64,000 bases of DNA from Rhynchopus sp. YZ270_cl-10 (GCA_964035575.1 OZ037835.1:1612001-1676000), one strand, 5' to 3'. Counted from the stretch's first letter, positions 51,380-61,883 are shown. Notes: a model not told the origin generated them from the letters alone. Translations and numbers: made by a program.

Positions 51380-53950
51380 GTTTTCTTCTTCTAAAAATAG
51401 TGCCTCATTGGCTAACCTGCTTGATCAGCTTGCTCTGTTACATGAATACGGATGAGCTAATACTGGGTAACCCTGCTTGAGCAGAGTTCTTGATGATCCC
51501 GGGTAACTCCAGGGTTAGAGTTCTTGTGGCTTCTCGCATGGGTTGGTTCTGCTTGCGTAGAGATCTTGTTGATCCCCGGTGATAAAGAGACTGAGTGCCG
51601 TATGGGCTCGTCTTTCCAGGGTTAGAGGTCTCGATGCCACTGTAGGCTTGTTGATCCCGGGTGATAAGAGATGAGCGCCAGTTGGGCTTGTCTCTCCAGG
51701 GGTAGAGCTCTGTGGTCTCATGCATTACTGTTGTATCTATGCTCGGATGTTTTTCGTGTCTGCTTGCACTGTTTTTTCTGTCCTGTTACAAGAACACTGA
51801 TGAGTTTATATGGCCCTGCCTGAGCAGAGTTCTTGATGATCCCGGGTGATAAGACTGAGGGCCGGATGGGCTCGTCTTTCAAGGGTTAGAGTTCTTGCTC
51901 GGGGGATTTTTCGCTCTCTCTGTGGTGTTTGTGTTCTGTTATGTTACTTGTACACTGTTTTGTTTCTTCCTGTGGCACAAAAGCGGATGAGCTAATGCTG
52001 AGTAACCCTGCTTGAGCAGAGTTCTTGATGATCCCGGGTGACTCCAGGGTTAGAGTTCTTGTGGCTTCTCGCATGGGTTGGTTCTGCTTGCGTAGAGATC
52101 TTGTTGATCCCGGGTGATAAAGAGACTGAGTGCCGTATGGGCTCGTCTTTCCAGGGTTAGAGGTTTCGATGACACTTGTAGGCTTGTTGATCCCGGGTGA
52201 TAGGAGATGTGCGCCAGTTGGGCTTGTCTCTCCAGGGGTAGAGCTCTGTGGTCTCATGAATTACCGTTGTATTTATGCTCGGATGTTTTTTGTGTCTGTT
52301 TGCTCTGTCTTCCTTTCCTGTTACATGAATGCGGATGAGTGTACACTTGGTGGTCCTGCTGGAGAAAAGTCCTTGGTTGAGCCCTAGTGTGAGACTGAGT
52401 GCCGAGGGGGCTAGTCTCTCATGGGTGATGAGTTCTTGGGATCTCTTGTGTGGATCGAGTATTTGATGTTCGGATATGTGTCATGTTTTACGTTTTCTCT
52501 ATGTGCTGTTTGCACTTTGTTTGTTTCTTTTGCGCCGCGAACACTGATGAGTTTTATACTTGGTAACCCTGCGTGAGTACAGTTCTTGGATGAGCCTGGT
52601 GAGAGATTAAGTTCTTGGTTGAGCCAGGTGACGAGTTCTTGTGACGTCTCGTATGGGGGTCCTGCTTGAGTGAAGTTCTTGGTTGAGCTAGGGTAGAGAT
52701 TAAGTTTCTTGTTGGAGCCTAGTGATGAGTTCTTGTGATCTCTCGTATGGATTGGTCTTGCTTGGGTAGAGTTCTTGGTTGAGCTAGGTTAGAGATTAAG
52801 TTCTTGTTGGAGCCTAGTGATGAGTTCTCGGGATCTCTTGCTTGACTTGAGTATTTTGCTCGATGGTTTCTCGTGGCTTTTTCTGTGCCATTTGCACTCT
52901 GTTTTGTTTCTTCTGCATCACATACATTGATGAGTTTTATACTTGGTAACCCTGCGTGAGTACAGTTCTTGGATGAGCCTGGTGAGAGATTTAGTTCTTG
53001 GTTGAGCCAGGTGACGAGTTCTTGTGACGTCTCGTATGGGGGTCCTGCTTGAGTGAAGTTCTTGGTTGAGCTAGGTTAGAGATTAAGTTTCTTGTTGGAG
53101 CCTAGTGATGAGTTCTTGTGATCTCTCGTATGGATTGGTCTTGCTTGGGTAGAGTTCTTGGTTGAGCTAGGTTAGAGATTAAGTTCTTGTTGGAGCCTAG
53201 TGATGAGTTCTCGGGATCTCTTGCTTGACTTGAGTATTTTGCTCGATGGTTTTTCGTTTTTCTGTGCCTTTTGCACTCTGTTTTGTTTCTTCTGCATCAC
53301 ATACATTGATGAGTTTTATACTTGGTAACCCTGCGTGAGTACAGTTCTTGGATGAGCCTGGTGAGAGATTAAGTTCTTGGTTGAGCCAGGTGACGAGTTC
53401 TTGTGACGTCTCGTATGGGGGTCCTGCTTGAGTGAAGTTCTTGGTTGAGCTAGGGTAGAGATTAAGTTTCTTGTTGGAGCCTAGTGATGAGTTCTTGTGA
53501 TCTCTCGTATGGATTGGTTTTGCTTGGGTAGAGTTCTTGGTTGAGCTAGGTTAGAGATTAAGTTCTTGTTGGAGCCTAGTGATGAGTTCTCGGGATCTCT
53601 TGCTTGACTTGAGTATTAGCTTCTCGGATGTTTTTTGATGCTCTCTCCCGGTGCTGTTTGCACTCTGGTTTGCCATTCTTTTTCGCTGCATGAAAGTCAT
53701 ATGAGTCTGTACCTGTATTTAAGTTAAGATCCTGGTTGATCTCGTGGATTGGACAGAGCACTTGTGGGCTCGCCTGTCCGGGGAAGAGAGCTGGTGGTCT
53801 CTCGTAGGACAGAGTGCGGGATACTCGGGTATCCTTCGTGTTTCTTTCTCGGTGCCGTGTGCACCCTTCGCTCCCTTGGCTCCATGAATGTTAGTGTTGT
53901 TTTTTCTCTTACATAGTGCTCATGTAGTCCTTTAGTGGATTGAGTGCTGG
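51380..53950. repeat. Satellite-like field of 'gttcttg / gatcccgggtgat' monomers
   Basis: Short monomers of about 60-75 bases (agttcttgatgatcccgggt, then ctcgtctttccagggttag) are organised into larger tandems. One has a period of 535 bases (51521 and 52056). Another has a period of about 380 bases, with GATGAGTTTTATACTTGG starting at 52547, 52929 and 53308. Divergence increases to the right. Minus-strand open frames occur but only mirror the repeat. Positions 51612-52054 match the WD-unit spacer. Possible roles are a transcribed spacer or an untranslated repeat; no gene is visible. Confidence 0.75.
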
Positions 53951-54190
53951 ATGCTTGCTAACATCTCTTGTGGCTTTCTTACGATTTTTTCTGCTACGCT
54001 CGTCGTAGCGCTTTCTTGTGACGCTTCTCGGTTCCCTCTCTGGAACATGTATACATGTTTCTATTTGCTCTGTCAGTACACAGCCTAGCGGCGTGTCTGC
54101 TCTTACGTATCTCTTGTTCTTTGTCATAAAGCAGAAAAATATGCAAATGCAGCAAACTTTAAAAAACCCCTGCACCTGTGTTGTCATGGT
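53951..54190. other. Unique sequence between satellite and block B
   Basis: No gene is recognised. It is T-rich with short open frames only. Confidence 0.4.
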
Positions 54191-54356
54191 TTCCCTTGTT
54201 TCGAGTGCGAAACGTTTCTCCATGTATTGCACGGGAAACAATATGACAAACAGGTGCAGGGTGGTTCCGTGCTTATCATAGAACCTGGCACCTTGTGTGT
54301 CTCCCAAAAACCAAAAAAGCGTTGTGTGTGTAGTTTTGAAGGAAGGAAAAATAAAA
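54191..54356. repeat. Dispersed block B, copy 2
   Basis: Matches 51028-51193 over all 166 bases. The match ends at GGAAAAATAAAA, after which the two sites diverge completely. Confidence 0.8.
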
Positions 54357-55233
54357 CATATTATATAGTACGTTTACGGTAATGAAAAAGTAGGTAACTA
54401 TATGTTACACTACTGCTTGGGCGTCGAGCTACGGTGTGATCTGGGGTGAGGAAGCGTTCCAACTTTTCAACCTCTTCCCCAATTTACCTTTCGCGCTTTT
54501 TTTACCCACCCCCAGTTATAGAATCAACAGAGAGTGTACGTTAAGACTTTTGTGAGGAAAAAACCAAAACGGAAATGAAGCTTGCAACATGATAGTGGAG
54601 GTTTTTTCGTCATGTTTAATTTGAACATTATAAAGCAAAAAAGCTTGCGTTTCTTTTATCAAACAGATTATATTCTCCGCCCCGTACCAAACGTAAACAC
54701 CACTTTCAATCTGAATATAGCATTCTCTTCTCCTCTTTTTCCCCCACACGTGCTTGTTTTTTGTATTTCGCTAATTTTTTATCAAAAAGCTTTCCCTCCC
54801 TCCGCTCCCTGCTTTCTTCTTCAAAGATTGTGCCTCAGTGGCTAACCTGCTTGATCGCGCAAAAGCGTGTGAAGTTTTGAAGGAAGGAAAATATAACCCA
54901 TATCACTTGTGAGACAGTTTCCATCGATAGACATGAAAAGGGTCAGTCCTCAGGTGCTTCTGTGCTGTTTTTCTCACGGAACCTACATGTGTGGCGTGTC
55001 TCCCAAAGAACAAAAAGAGTAAATGAATAAAATAATAAAACCTACATCCTCGAAACTTTTCTACACAAATGATTTCAAAAAATGTTGGAAGCAAAAAAGG
55101 GAGAACAAAACAAAGAGATTTTGACAAAGGGACTACAAAACAAATAAACCCCATCCTTCTATCCTTTGCTCACTCCAATGCCATCCTCCGTATCCAACTG
55201 CACAACACCACAAAAACAGAGTCTCTCACAACA
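54357..55233. other. 5' intergenic region of LRR gene 2
   Basis: Contains a diverged block A (about 54636-54800), the shared ~65-base motif (about 54950-55018) and an A-rich stretch. From about 55157 there is a C/T-rich run (CTATCCTTTGCTCACTCC) and several AG dinucleotides before the ATG, suitable as a polypyrimidine tract and acceptor. An in-frame ATG at 55069 would add 55 residues not conserved in the paralogues. Confidence 0.45.
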
Positions 55234-56340
55234 ATGGAACTGTCTGTGCAGTGCATCGGAAGCGAGGACTTTGTGATCGAGGTGGGTGTGGATGACACAA
55301 CGGAGACGATGCGGCAGAAGGTGGCGTCTGCAGTGGGGTTGGCTGAGGACAGCTTCCTCATGGGCTTCGGAGGGAAGGAGGAAGGAGACGACATCACGCA
55401 GCTGAGTGCTGGAGACACAATCATCCTGACGAAAACTATGAAGTTCGTGGCCAGAGCAGCACTTCATGCGTTGGGTGAGAGGGACATCACTGCAGAGAGG
55501 CTGGTGACTGTGGAGGATCCTGAGGTTGCGTGTTTGCTTCTGCAGGCGGAGGTTGCGACTGTCATTCCGAATCAGTTCTTGGCAAAGATATCGTTAACAG
55601 CACTTGATCTGAGTGCTGTGTCGTGTGTGACGGAAATGGGTGATCTAATTCTTCACCACTGCACAACGTTGACAAGCGTCGACCTGTCTGGGTTGACACG
55701 TCTCACGCGGATTGGTACCCACTTTCTTGCCAACTGCAGCAGCCTTACAACAGTGGACTTATCACCAGTCAGCAATGTTGTACACGTTGGTGCAAGCTTT
55801 CTTCAGAACTGCACCAGCCTCACAACAGTAAACTTGTCACCACTTCGCAATGTTACTCACATTAGTACAAACTTTCTTTACAACTGCAGCAGCCTCACAG
55901 CAGTGGATTTATCACCACTTTGCAATGTTACGCAAATTGATAGCCACTTTCTTGCATTCTGCACCAGCCTCACAGCAGTAAACTTGTCACCACTCAGCAA
56001 TGTTAGTGACATTGGTGCAGCCTTTATTGAGAACTGCAGCAGCCTCACGTCAGTAGATTTATCATCACTTCGCAATGTTGCACACATAAGTACAAGCTTT
56101 CTTCAGAACTGCAGGAGTCTCACAGAACTAGACCTGTCACCACTCAGCAGAGTTACGTACTTTGGCGTGCTTCCTGCTAACAACTGCACTTCGTTGAGGA
56201 GCATCCACCTTGCCGGCTGCAGCAGTGCTGTGTCCAGTCGAGTACGCGAAGGCGAGCTGAAGAAGTATGTGGTTGACGCACCTCCGACACGTGGCAGAGG
56301 CAAGACGAAAGCAGCCTTGCCTTGCTGCAGTGTTTCGTAA
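55234..56340 (+). CDS. Ubiquitin-like/BspA-type LRR protein, 8 repeats
   Basis: The 368-residue product has no signal peptide or membrane segment, so it is probably intracellular. Residues 1-67 look like a ubiquitin-type beta-grasp: VIEVGVDDTTETMRQKVASA and GGKEEGDDITQLSAGDTIIL follow the ubiquitin pattern, but there is no C-terminal di-glycine. A helical linker covers about 70-120 (ARAALHALGERDITAERL, AEVATVIPNQFLA). Eight 25-residue LRRs span 121-320, then LRSIHLAGC and a basic tail (GRGKTKAALPCCSVS). The start at 55234 is chosen because MELSV aligns with MEVVI of the paralogues. The function is unknown; the layout suggests a protein-binding scaffold coupled to a ubiquitin-like interaction module. 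Confidence 0.8.
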   Translation: MELSVQCIGSEDFVIEVGVDDTTETMRQKVASAVGLAEDSFLMGFGGKEEGDDITQLSAGDTIILTKTMKFVARAALHALGERDITAERLVTVEDPEVACLLLQAEVATVIPNQFLAKISLTALDLSAVSCVTEMGDLILHHCTTLTSVDLSGLTRLTRIGTHFLANCSSLTTVDLSPVSNVVHVGASFLQNCTSLTTVNLSPLRNVTHISTNFLYNCSSLTAVDLSPLCNVTQIDSHFLAFCTSLTAVNLSPLSNVSDIGAAFIENCSSLTSVDLSSLRNVAHISTSFLQNCRSLTELDLSPLSRVTYFGVLPANNCTSLRSIHLAGCSSAVSSRVREGELKKYVVDAPPTRGRGKTKAALPCCSVS

Positions 56341-56501
56341 AGAGCGACAGGAGAAGCTAGGCAAGGAACGTAGAGCGGATCCGCTGTGACAGCTGCTTGT
56401 CCCATTCTGCGACGTCGGTGTGAGTCTTAGAAGACAGTGTCTGAATGAGAGTCAGTGAGGCACTCAGAGAACACAGTTGCTTTCTCGTTGTGTAACTGTG
56501 C
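56341..56501 (+). other. Conserved 3' flank of the LRR genes
   Basis: From AGAGCGACAGGAGAAGCTAG to GTGTAACTGTGCC this matches 61884-62046 downstream of LRR gene 4, with small differences. The match breaks exactly where the phosphatase fragment begins, marking an insertion or recombination point. Confidence 0.7.
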
Positions 56502-57143
56502 CATGCCAGCGAACCAAACCCCCACCACGGCACCTCGCACCCCTACACCCTGCACCCGTCGACCCTCCCCGACAAACGCGCCTGGGTACAAGCCCTCCGT
56601 ACCGCCATCCGCACCACCAAAGAGAAGCGGAGCTGCAAGGATGCGACCTTTGCCCTCCCTGCTGACACCTTTCTCGTCCGTTGCTGTACCTGGAACGTCG
56701 CGGAAAGCGTGCCCTCGAATTTCTCTGCTTCTCAGCTTGGCGACTGGCTGACCGGATGCAACCTAACCCCAGACACGCCATCATGAGTGGAAGTGGATCT
56801 GAACAAGGCTCGAGTCATTTGTGTGTGTCTGCAGGAGGTGGATATGAGCGTCTCGGGTGTTGCCACGGATGCCATAGAGAACTTGAACCTAAAACGTGAG
56901 CGGGACAATGACAAGGCAGAGCAGTGGCGGGCTGCGTTTCTCTGTGCAGTCACTCACTTGGGATATGTCGAATCTGGCTACGGGCATGAAGCCTCCGTTT
57001 TCCTGCAGGTCTTTACACAAAAGGACGTTACCATTAAGGACGCAGAGGTGTTCATGTGGCGCGGACGTGTTCTGAGAGAAGACACTAACGAAACACTCAA
57101 AGAAGAAATGGAGGGGAAGAAAAAAGCACAGTTATTTATTTGA
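56502..57143 (+). pseudogene. Fragment of an inositol polyphosphate 5-phosphatase gene with PH-domain end
   Basis: One reading frame gives LHPSTLPDKRAWVQALRTAI, the typical last strand and helix of a PH domain. It continues into RCCTWNVAESVP, then LGDWL, then VICVCLQEVDMS and HLGYVESGYGHEASVFLQVF. These are the first motifs of the 5-phosphatase domain (TWNV ... WL ... QEV ... GY...VF). A TGA at 56784-56786 interrupts the frame in the variable stretch before the QEV motif. The frame then runs to a stop at 57141, ending long before the catalytic residues in the second half of the domain. Both ends of the parent gene are absent. It is a host-gene fragment dropped into the LRR 3' flank, and activity is not expected. 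Confidence 0.75.
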
Positions 57144-58036
57144 CCGTTGTGAGAGTGGTAGTACCAGAGTATCTTGAGGGGTGCGGTGGGTGGGGTGGGG
57201 GCAAAAGGCGGATTTTTGTTTCATAAAAAGCGCAAGATTATTGGGACGTGTCCAGAACCACCCCCAAAAACGGTTTTCTGGGGGGTTTTGCGGGTGAAAA
57301 GGGTCAGCACACAGGTGGTTCCGTGCTGGTTTTTTCCACAGCACCGACATGTGTGGCGTTTCTCCCAAACAACAAAAAAGCAAATGAATGAAAAGTGTTG
57401 GAAGCAAAAAAGGAAGAACAAAACAATGTTGTTTTCAACAGGGATATGCTCTGAGTGACTATAAAATGGCATTGACCCATTTCTAAAATGTGGTACATGG
57501 GAGACAAATGTGCAGAGCTTTGTGTGCGAATGCAAAGAAAAACATGGTGCTTTGTGAACAGCTCTCAGCGGCCCTGTTCCAACAATGTAGCAAAAAGCCT
57601 GAAAATAGAAAATACAAAACAAACTGTGAGGAGGGTGGAGGGGACTGATATTGTGTGCTGTTTCTTCCTGGTGTGGTTCAGTGTCCAGGTGGTGTCGTGT
57701 GTTGAGGAAACCCGAGTGGTTCGCAAAGAAGACCCTCGATCACCCCACACCCTTCTGCACATTTCCAACAAAAGCGATGAGTCCTTAGGAGCGTACCTCT
57801 TCTCGAAGTACGCAACGACATGTTTTCCATCAATAGGCCCCCCTACCTCCACCTGTTTTCACATCTCTATCACCCTTGTTCTCCTGGTACAGTGTTCTGC
57901 CCAAGTCGGAGGGAAAGGTAATGCACCATTTTGCAAAGACTTCTTTCCTGTTGGTGCATGGTGCATCTGCAACGTGTCTACAGCCCCAACTCCCACAACC
58001 CCACCACACAGCAGAACAACACAAAAGGAAGACAAA
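57144..58036 (+). other. 5' intergenic region of LRR gene 3
   Basis: About 57130-57480 is homologous to about 60025-60300. It includes a G-run cluster (57178-57201), the shared ~65-base motif and TGTTGGAAGCAAAAAAGG. About 57837-58036 is homologous to 60303-60480 and 60657-60707 (CCTACCTCCACCTGTTTTCA and onward). The end reads CCCCACCACACAGCAG followed by an A-rich leader to the ATG, a plausible splice acceptor. An open frame extends upstream to an ATG at 57488 but is not conserved. Confidence 0.55.
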
Positions 58037-59077
58037 ATGGAAGTAGTTATCAAGGACTGTGCAGACAACTCGTACGTGATCGAGGTGGGTGTGGATGACA
58101 CAACGGAGACGATGCGGCAGAAGGTGGCGTCTGCAGTGGGGTTGGCTGAGGACAGCTTCCACATGGGCTTCGGAGGGAAGGACGAAGGAGACGACATCAC
58201 GCAGCTGAGTGCTGGAGACACAATCATCCTGACGAAAAGTAAGAAGTTCGAGGCCAGAGCAGCACTTCATGCGTTGGGTGAGGACATAACTGCAGAGAGG
58301 CTGGTGACTGTGGAGGATCCTGAGGTTGCGTGTTTGCTTCTGCAGGCGGAGGTTGCGACTGTCATTCCGTATAGGTTCTTGGCACACACATCGTTAACAG
58401 CACTTGATCTGAGTGCTGTGTCGTGTGTGACGGAAATAGGTGATCAGTTTCTTCACCACTGCACAACGTTGACAAGCGTCGACCTGTCTGGGTTGACACG
58501 TCTCACGCGGATTGGTACCAACTTTCTTGCCGACTGCATCAGCCTCACAACAGTAAACTTATCACCATTCGGCAATGTTACACACATTAGTACAAGCTTT
58601 CTTTTCAACTGCAGCAGCCTCACCTCAGTGGACTTATCACCACTTCGTAATGTTACGGACATTGGTTCAGCCTTTATGGAGAACTGCAGCAGCCTCACCT
58701 CAGTAGATTTATCATCCCTTTGCAATGTTACTCACATTAATATAAGCTTTCTTCAGAAGTGCACCAGCCTCACAGAAGTGGACTTATCACCACTTCGCAA
58801 TGTTACTCATATTGGCAGAGGCTTTCTTCGCAAGTGCATCAGCCTCACAGAACTAGACCTATCACCGCTCAGCAGAGTTACGCACTTTGGTGAGCTACCT
58901 GCTAACAGCTACACTTCGTTGAGGAGCATCCACCTTGCCGGCTGCAGTAATGCTGTGTCCAGTCGAGTACGTGAAGGCGAGCTGAAGAAGTATGTGGTTG
59001 ACGCACCTCCACCTCCACCTCCGACACGTGGCAAAGGCAAGACGAAAGCAGCCTTGACTCGCTGCAGTGTTTCGTAA
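58037..59077 (+). CDS. Ubiquitin-like/BspA-type LRR protein, 7 repeats
   Basis: The 346-residue paralogue of the gene at 55234 has the same ubiquitin-like N-terminus (MEVVIKDCADNSYVIEVGVD). One residue is missing in the linker (GEDITAERL instead of GERDITAERL). Seven LRRs fill about 119-293. The tail reads VVDAPPPPPPPPTRGKGKTK: two extra CCACCT hexamers (near 59011-59022) lengthen the proline stretch compared with genes 2 and 4. It thus represents an early stage of the expansion seen at 1249. No signal peptide or membrane segment is present. Confidence 0.8.
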   Translation: MEVVIKDCADNSYVIEVGVDDTTETMRQKVASAVGLAEDSFHMGFGGKDEGDDITQLSAGDTIILTKSKKFEARAALHALGEDITAERLVTVEDPEVACLLLQAEVATVIPYRFLAHTSLTALDLSAVSCVTEIGDQFLHHCTTLTSVDLSGLTRLTRIGTNFLADCISLTTVNLSPFGNVTHISTSFLFNCSSLTSVDLSPLRNVTDIGSAFMENCSSLTSVDLSSLCNVTHINISFLQKCTSLTEVDLSPLRNVTHIGRGFLRKCISLTELDLSPLSRVTHFGELPANSYTSLRSIHLAGCSNAVSSRVREGELKKYVVDAPPPPPPTRGKGKTKAALTRCSVS

Positions 59078-60707
59078 AGAGCGACAGGAGAAGCTAGGCA
59101 AGGAACGTAGAGCAGCTCCACTGTGACATCTACTTGACTCAGGAGGCATCTGACCAGGCTGTCGCCCATCTCGACGGCAGCGGCCTCACCCACGCATTCT
59201 CCTTCAGGATCTCGAAACGCTGCAGGATCTCGTGGCTGACAGCGGGGGGTACGGTTCTGGGCTGCGATGTCGGTGTGAGTCTTAATGCACAGTTGCTTTC
59301 TCGTTGTGTAACTGTGCCTTACCAACTAACCAAGCACCGTGTAAAACGATCTTGGAGTGCATGCCGACCCTGTAGTATACTATAGCTGTCGTCCTCCTCC
59401 CGGCTGTGCTCAAGCAAGCCAAGACAGCACAACAACAACAATAATGTGAAATACCACCCATCCTTCTCTCAAATAATCAAACTCAAACTTCCTGGTATTC
59501 TTAAGAAGGTGTACCAAAACACCTCTAGGGTTGGGGATAGGCTTAAAAGGTCTACTTCTTTCTTTGTCCAACAAGCTTTCTGTTTCTTCGTCTGCTTTAT
59601 CTTTAAGTTGTCGTGGTATTGGTAAACGTTTGCTTGCCTATAATACTTTGGCTCATGCTAATATGGGGATTATGGATGCTGACGTGTCTGTCGTGGCCAA
59701 TGTGCATACTGTCATACACACAGATGCTGAGAGTCCTCTAGATGAGAACACGGTGGACTCCCCCGTATTTTCCTTCAAACCCCCCCTGATTCTCCCTCTC
59801 CTCTATTACGTTCGGTTACTCCTCCCCCACGGTGTCCGTGCCTCACCTCAGTCACGCCTCGTCGCGTGTACTCATCTCCCTCGGATTCACCATTGTCTCC
59901 CCCTACCATGCCCCCCATTTTGTCACCAACATTCAACATACTGTGGTGCACGACGAAGTGAGTTGACTGTGGTTTTGCTGTGTCGTTGGCTTACAACGGT
60001 GAAAGCCACAAAGTACAACTATAGTCATTTATTTGACTGTTGTGAGAGGGGTGGAGAGGGGTGGGGTGGGGTGGGGGCAAAAGGCTAGTTTTTGTTTCAT
60101 AAAAAGCTCCAACAATTTTGTAGAATCTGCCAAAGGGAGTGGGGTTTCGTGTGTTTAGTATTTGAGTCGATGGCAAACCCTCAATACCGTATTTCTGGAC
60201 CACTCCCAAACAACAAAAAAGTAATGAATAAAAAGTGTTGGAAGCAAAAAGGAAGAACAAAACAATGTTGTTTCCAACAGGGATAGGCTCCAAGTAACTT
60301 TCCATCAAAAGGCCCCACTACCTCCACCTGTTTTCACACCCCTATCACCCTTGTTCTCCTGGAACAGTATTCTGCCCAAGTCTGAGGGAAAGGCAATGCA
60401 CCATGTTGCGAAGACTTCTTTCCCGGTTGGTGCATGGGGGTATCTGCAACGTGTCTTTGCTAATGTACTTCGTAGCAACCTCGCGGGCTTTGTATCCTTC
60501 GACAACTCGCCTAAGTACCCAGAAGAGGGTCTGTACTCAATGTTGGCCGAATCCTTTTATACTACAGAAGGAAAAGACGCAAAGAGCAATATTACACAAA
60601 GTGGCGTAGTCCGCATGAGTGCTCCTCAATGTGTACGGCTACCTACAAAGGAAGCAACTCCCACAACCCCACCACACAACAGAGCAACACAAAGAATAGA
60701 AGACAAA
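59078..60707 (+). other. Intergenic region between LRR genes 3 and 4
   Basis: 59078-59110 and about 59265-59463 match the 3' flank of gene 4 (to 62193), including TAGTATACTATAG near 59375 and AACAACAACAATAATGTG. About 59464-60020 holds an open stretch without an ATG start at its head (59531-60088) and no recognisable domain; I do not call it a gene. A G4-type cluster lies at 60048-60077, followed by the duplicated AAAAGTGTTGGAAGCAAAAA block and the conserved 5' flank from 60303. The leader before the ATG at 60708 again reads CCCCACCACACAACAGAGC. Confidence 0.55.
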
Positions 60708-61883
60708 ATGGAAGTAGTTATCAAGGACTGTGCAGACAACTCGTACGTGATCGAGGTGGGTGTGGATGACACAACGGAGACGATGCGGCAGAAGGTGGCG
60801 TCTGCAGTGGGGTTGGCTGAGGACAGCTTCCTCATGGGCTTCGGAGGGAAGGAGGAAGGAGACGACATCACGCAGCTGAGTGCTGGAGACACAATCATCC
60901 TGACGAAAACTATGAAGTTAGTGGCCAGAGCAGCACTTCATGCGTTGGGTGAGAGGGACATCACTGCAGAGAGGCTGAAGACGGTGAGGGATCCTGAGGT
61001 TGCGTGTTTGCTTCTGCAGGCGGAGGTTGCGACTGTCATTCCGAATGAGTTCTTGGCACAGACATATTTAACAGCACTTGATTTGAGTGCTGTGTCGTGT
61101 GTGACGGAAATGGGTGATAAGTTTCTTCACCAGTGCACATCGTTAACAAGCCTCGACCTGTCTGGGTTGACACGTCTCACGCGGATTGGTACCAACTTTC
61201 TTGCCAACTGCACCAGCCTCACAGCAGTCGACTTGGCACTCAGCAATGTTACTCTCATTCATCCACACTTTCTTTTCAACTGCAGCAGCCTCACCTCAGT
61301 GGACTTATCCCCACTCAGCAATGTTACACTACTTGGCCACAACTTTCTTGCCCACTGCGGCAGCCTCACAGCAGTGGACTTATCCCCGCTCAGCAATGTT
61401 ACTCACATTGGTACGGGCTTTCTCTACAACTGCAGCAGCCTCACAGCAGTCGACTTGGCACTCAGCAATGTTACTCACATTCTTTCAAACTTTCTTTTCA
61501 ACTGCAGCAGCCTCACAGCAGTAGACTTATCACCACTTCGCAATGTTGCACAAATTGATGACTGGTTTCTTATCAACTGCAAGAGCATCAAAGTAGTAGA
61601 CTTGTCACCACTTGGCAATGTTACGCACATTGGCAGAGGCTTTCTTTACAACTGCATCAGCCTCACAGAACTAGACCTGTCACCGCTCAGCAGAGTTACG
61701 CACTTTGGTGACCTTCCTGCTGACGGCTACACTTCGTTGAGGAGAATCCACCTTGCCGGCTGCAGCAGTGCTGTGTCCAGTCGAGTACGTGAAGGCGAGC
61801 TGAAGAAGTATGTGGTTGACGCACCTCCGACACGTGGCAGAAGCAAGACGAAAGCAGCCTTGCCTTGCTGCAGTGTTTCGTAA
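60708..61883 (+). CDS. Ubiquitin-like/BspA-type LRR protein, 9 repeats
   Basis: The 391-residue paralogue starts MEVVIKDCADNSYVIEVGVD, as in the gene at 58037. It has nine LRRs at about 121-343. Two of them are 24 residues (LTAVDLALSNVT, lacking one residue of SPL), and these two near-identical repeats sit three units apart, indicating internal duplication of a block of repeats. The linker reads RLKTVRDPEVACLLLQ where the others have RLVTVEDPEVACLLLQ. The tail is the short form VVDAPPTRGRSKTKAALPCC with no extra hexamers. It has no signal peptide or transmembrane segment. Confidence 0.8.
   Translation: MEVVIKDCADNSYVIEVGVDDTTETMRQKVASAVGLAEDSFLMGFGGKEEGDDITQLSAGDTIILTKTMKLVARAALHALGERDITAERLKTVRDPEVACLLLQAEVATVIPNEFLAQTYLTALDLSAVSCVTEMGDKFLHQCTSLTSLDLSGLTRLTRIGTNFLANCTSLTAVDLALSNVTLIHPHFLFNCSSLTSVDLSPLSNVTLLGHNFLAHCGSLTAVDLSPLSNVTHIGTGFLYNCSSLTAVDLALSNVTHILSNFLFNCSSLTAVDLSPLRNVAQIDDWFLINCKSIKVVDLSPLGNVTHIGRGFLYNCISLTELDLSPLSRVTHFGDLPADGYTSLRRIHLAGCSSAVSSRVREGELKKYVVDAPPTRGRSKTKAALPCCSVS

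Noticed and set aside
51438-52257. Minus-strand frames in the satellite field
   Set aside because: They follow the repeat periodicity and recur wherever the monomer does; there is no sign of protein-level conservation.
57488-58036. 183-residue N-terminal extension of LRR gene 3
   Set aside because: The extension is not conserved in genes 2 and 4, whose homology starts at the internal Met; its DNA is part of a shared 5' flank.
59531-60088. Open stretch of about 185 codons between LRR genes 3 and 4
   Set aside because: It starts without an ATG, has no recognisable domain, and its end enters a duplicated intergenic block.
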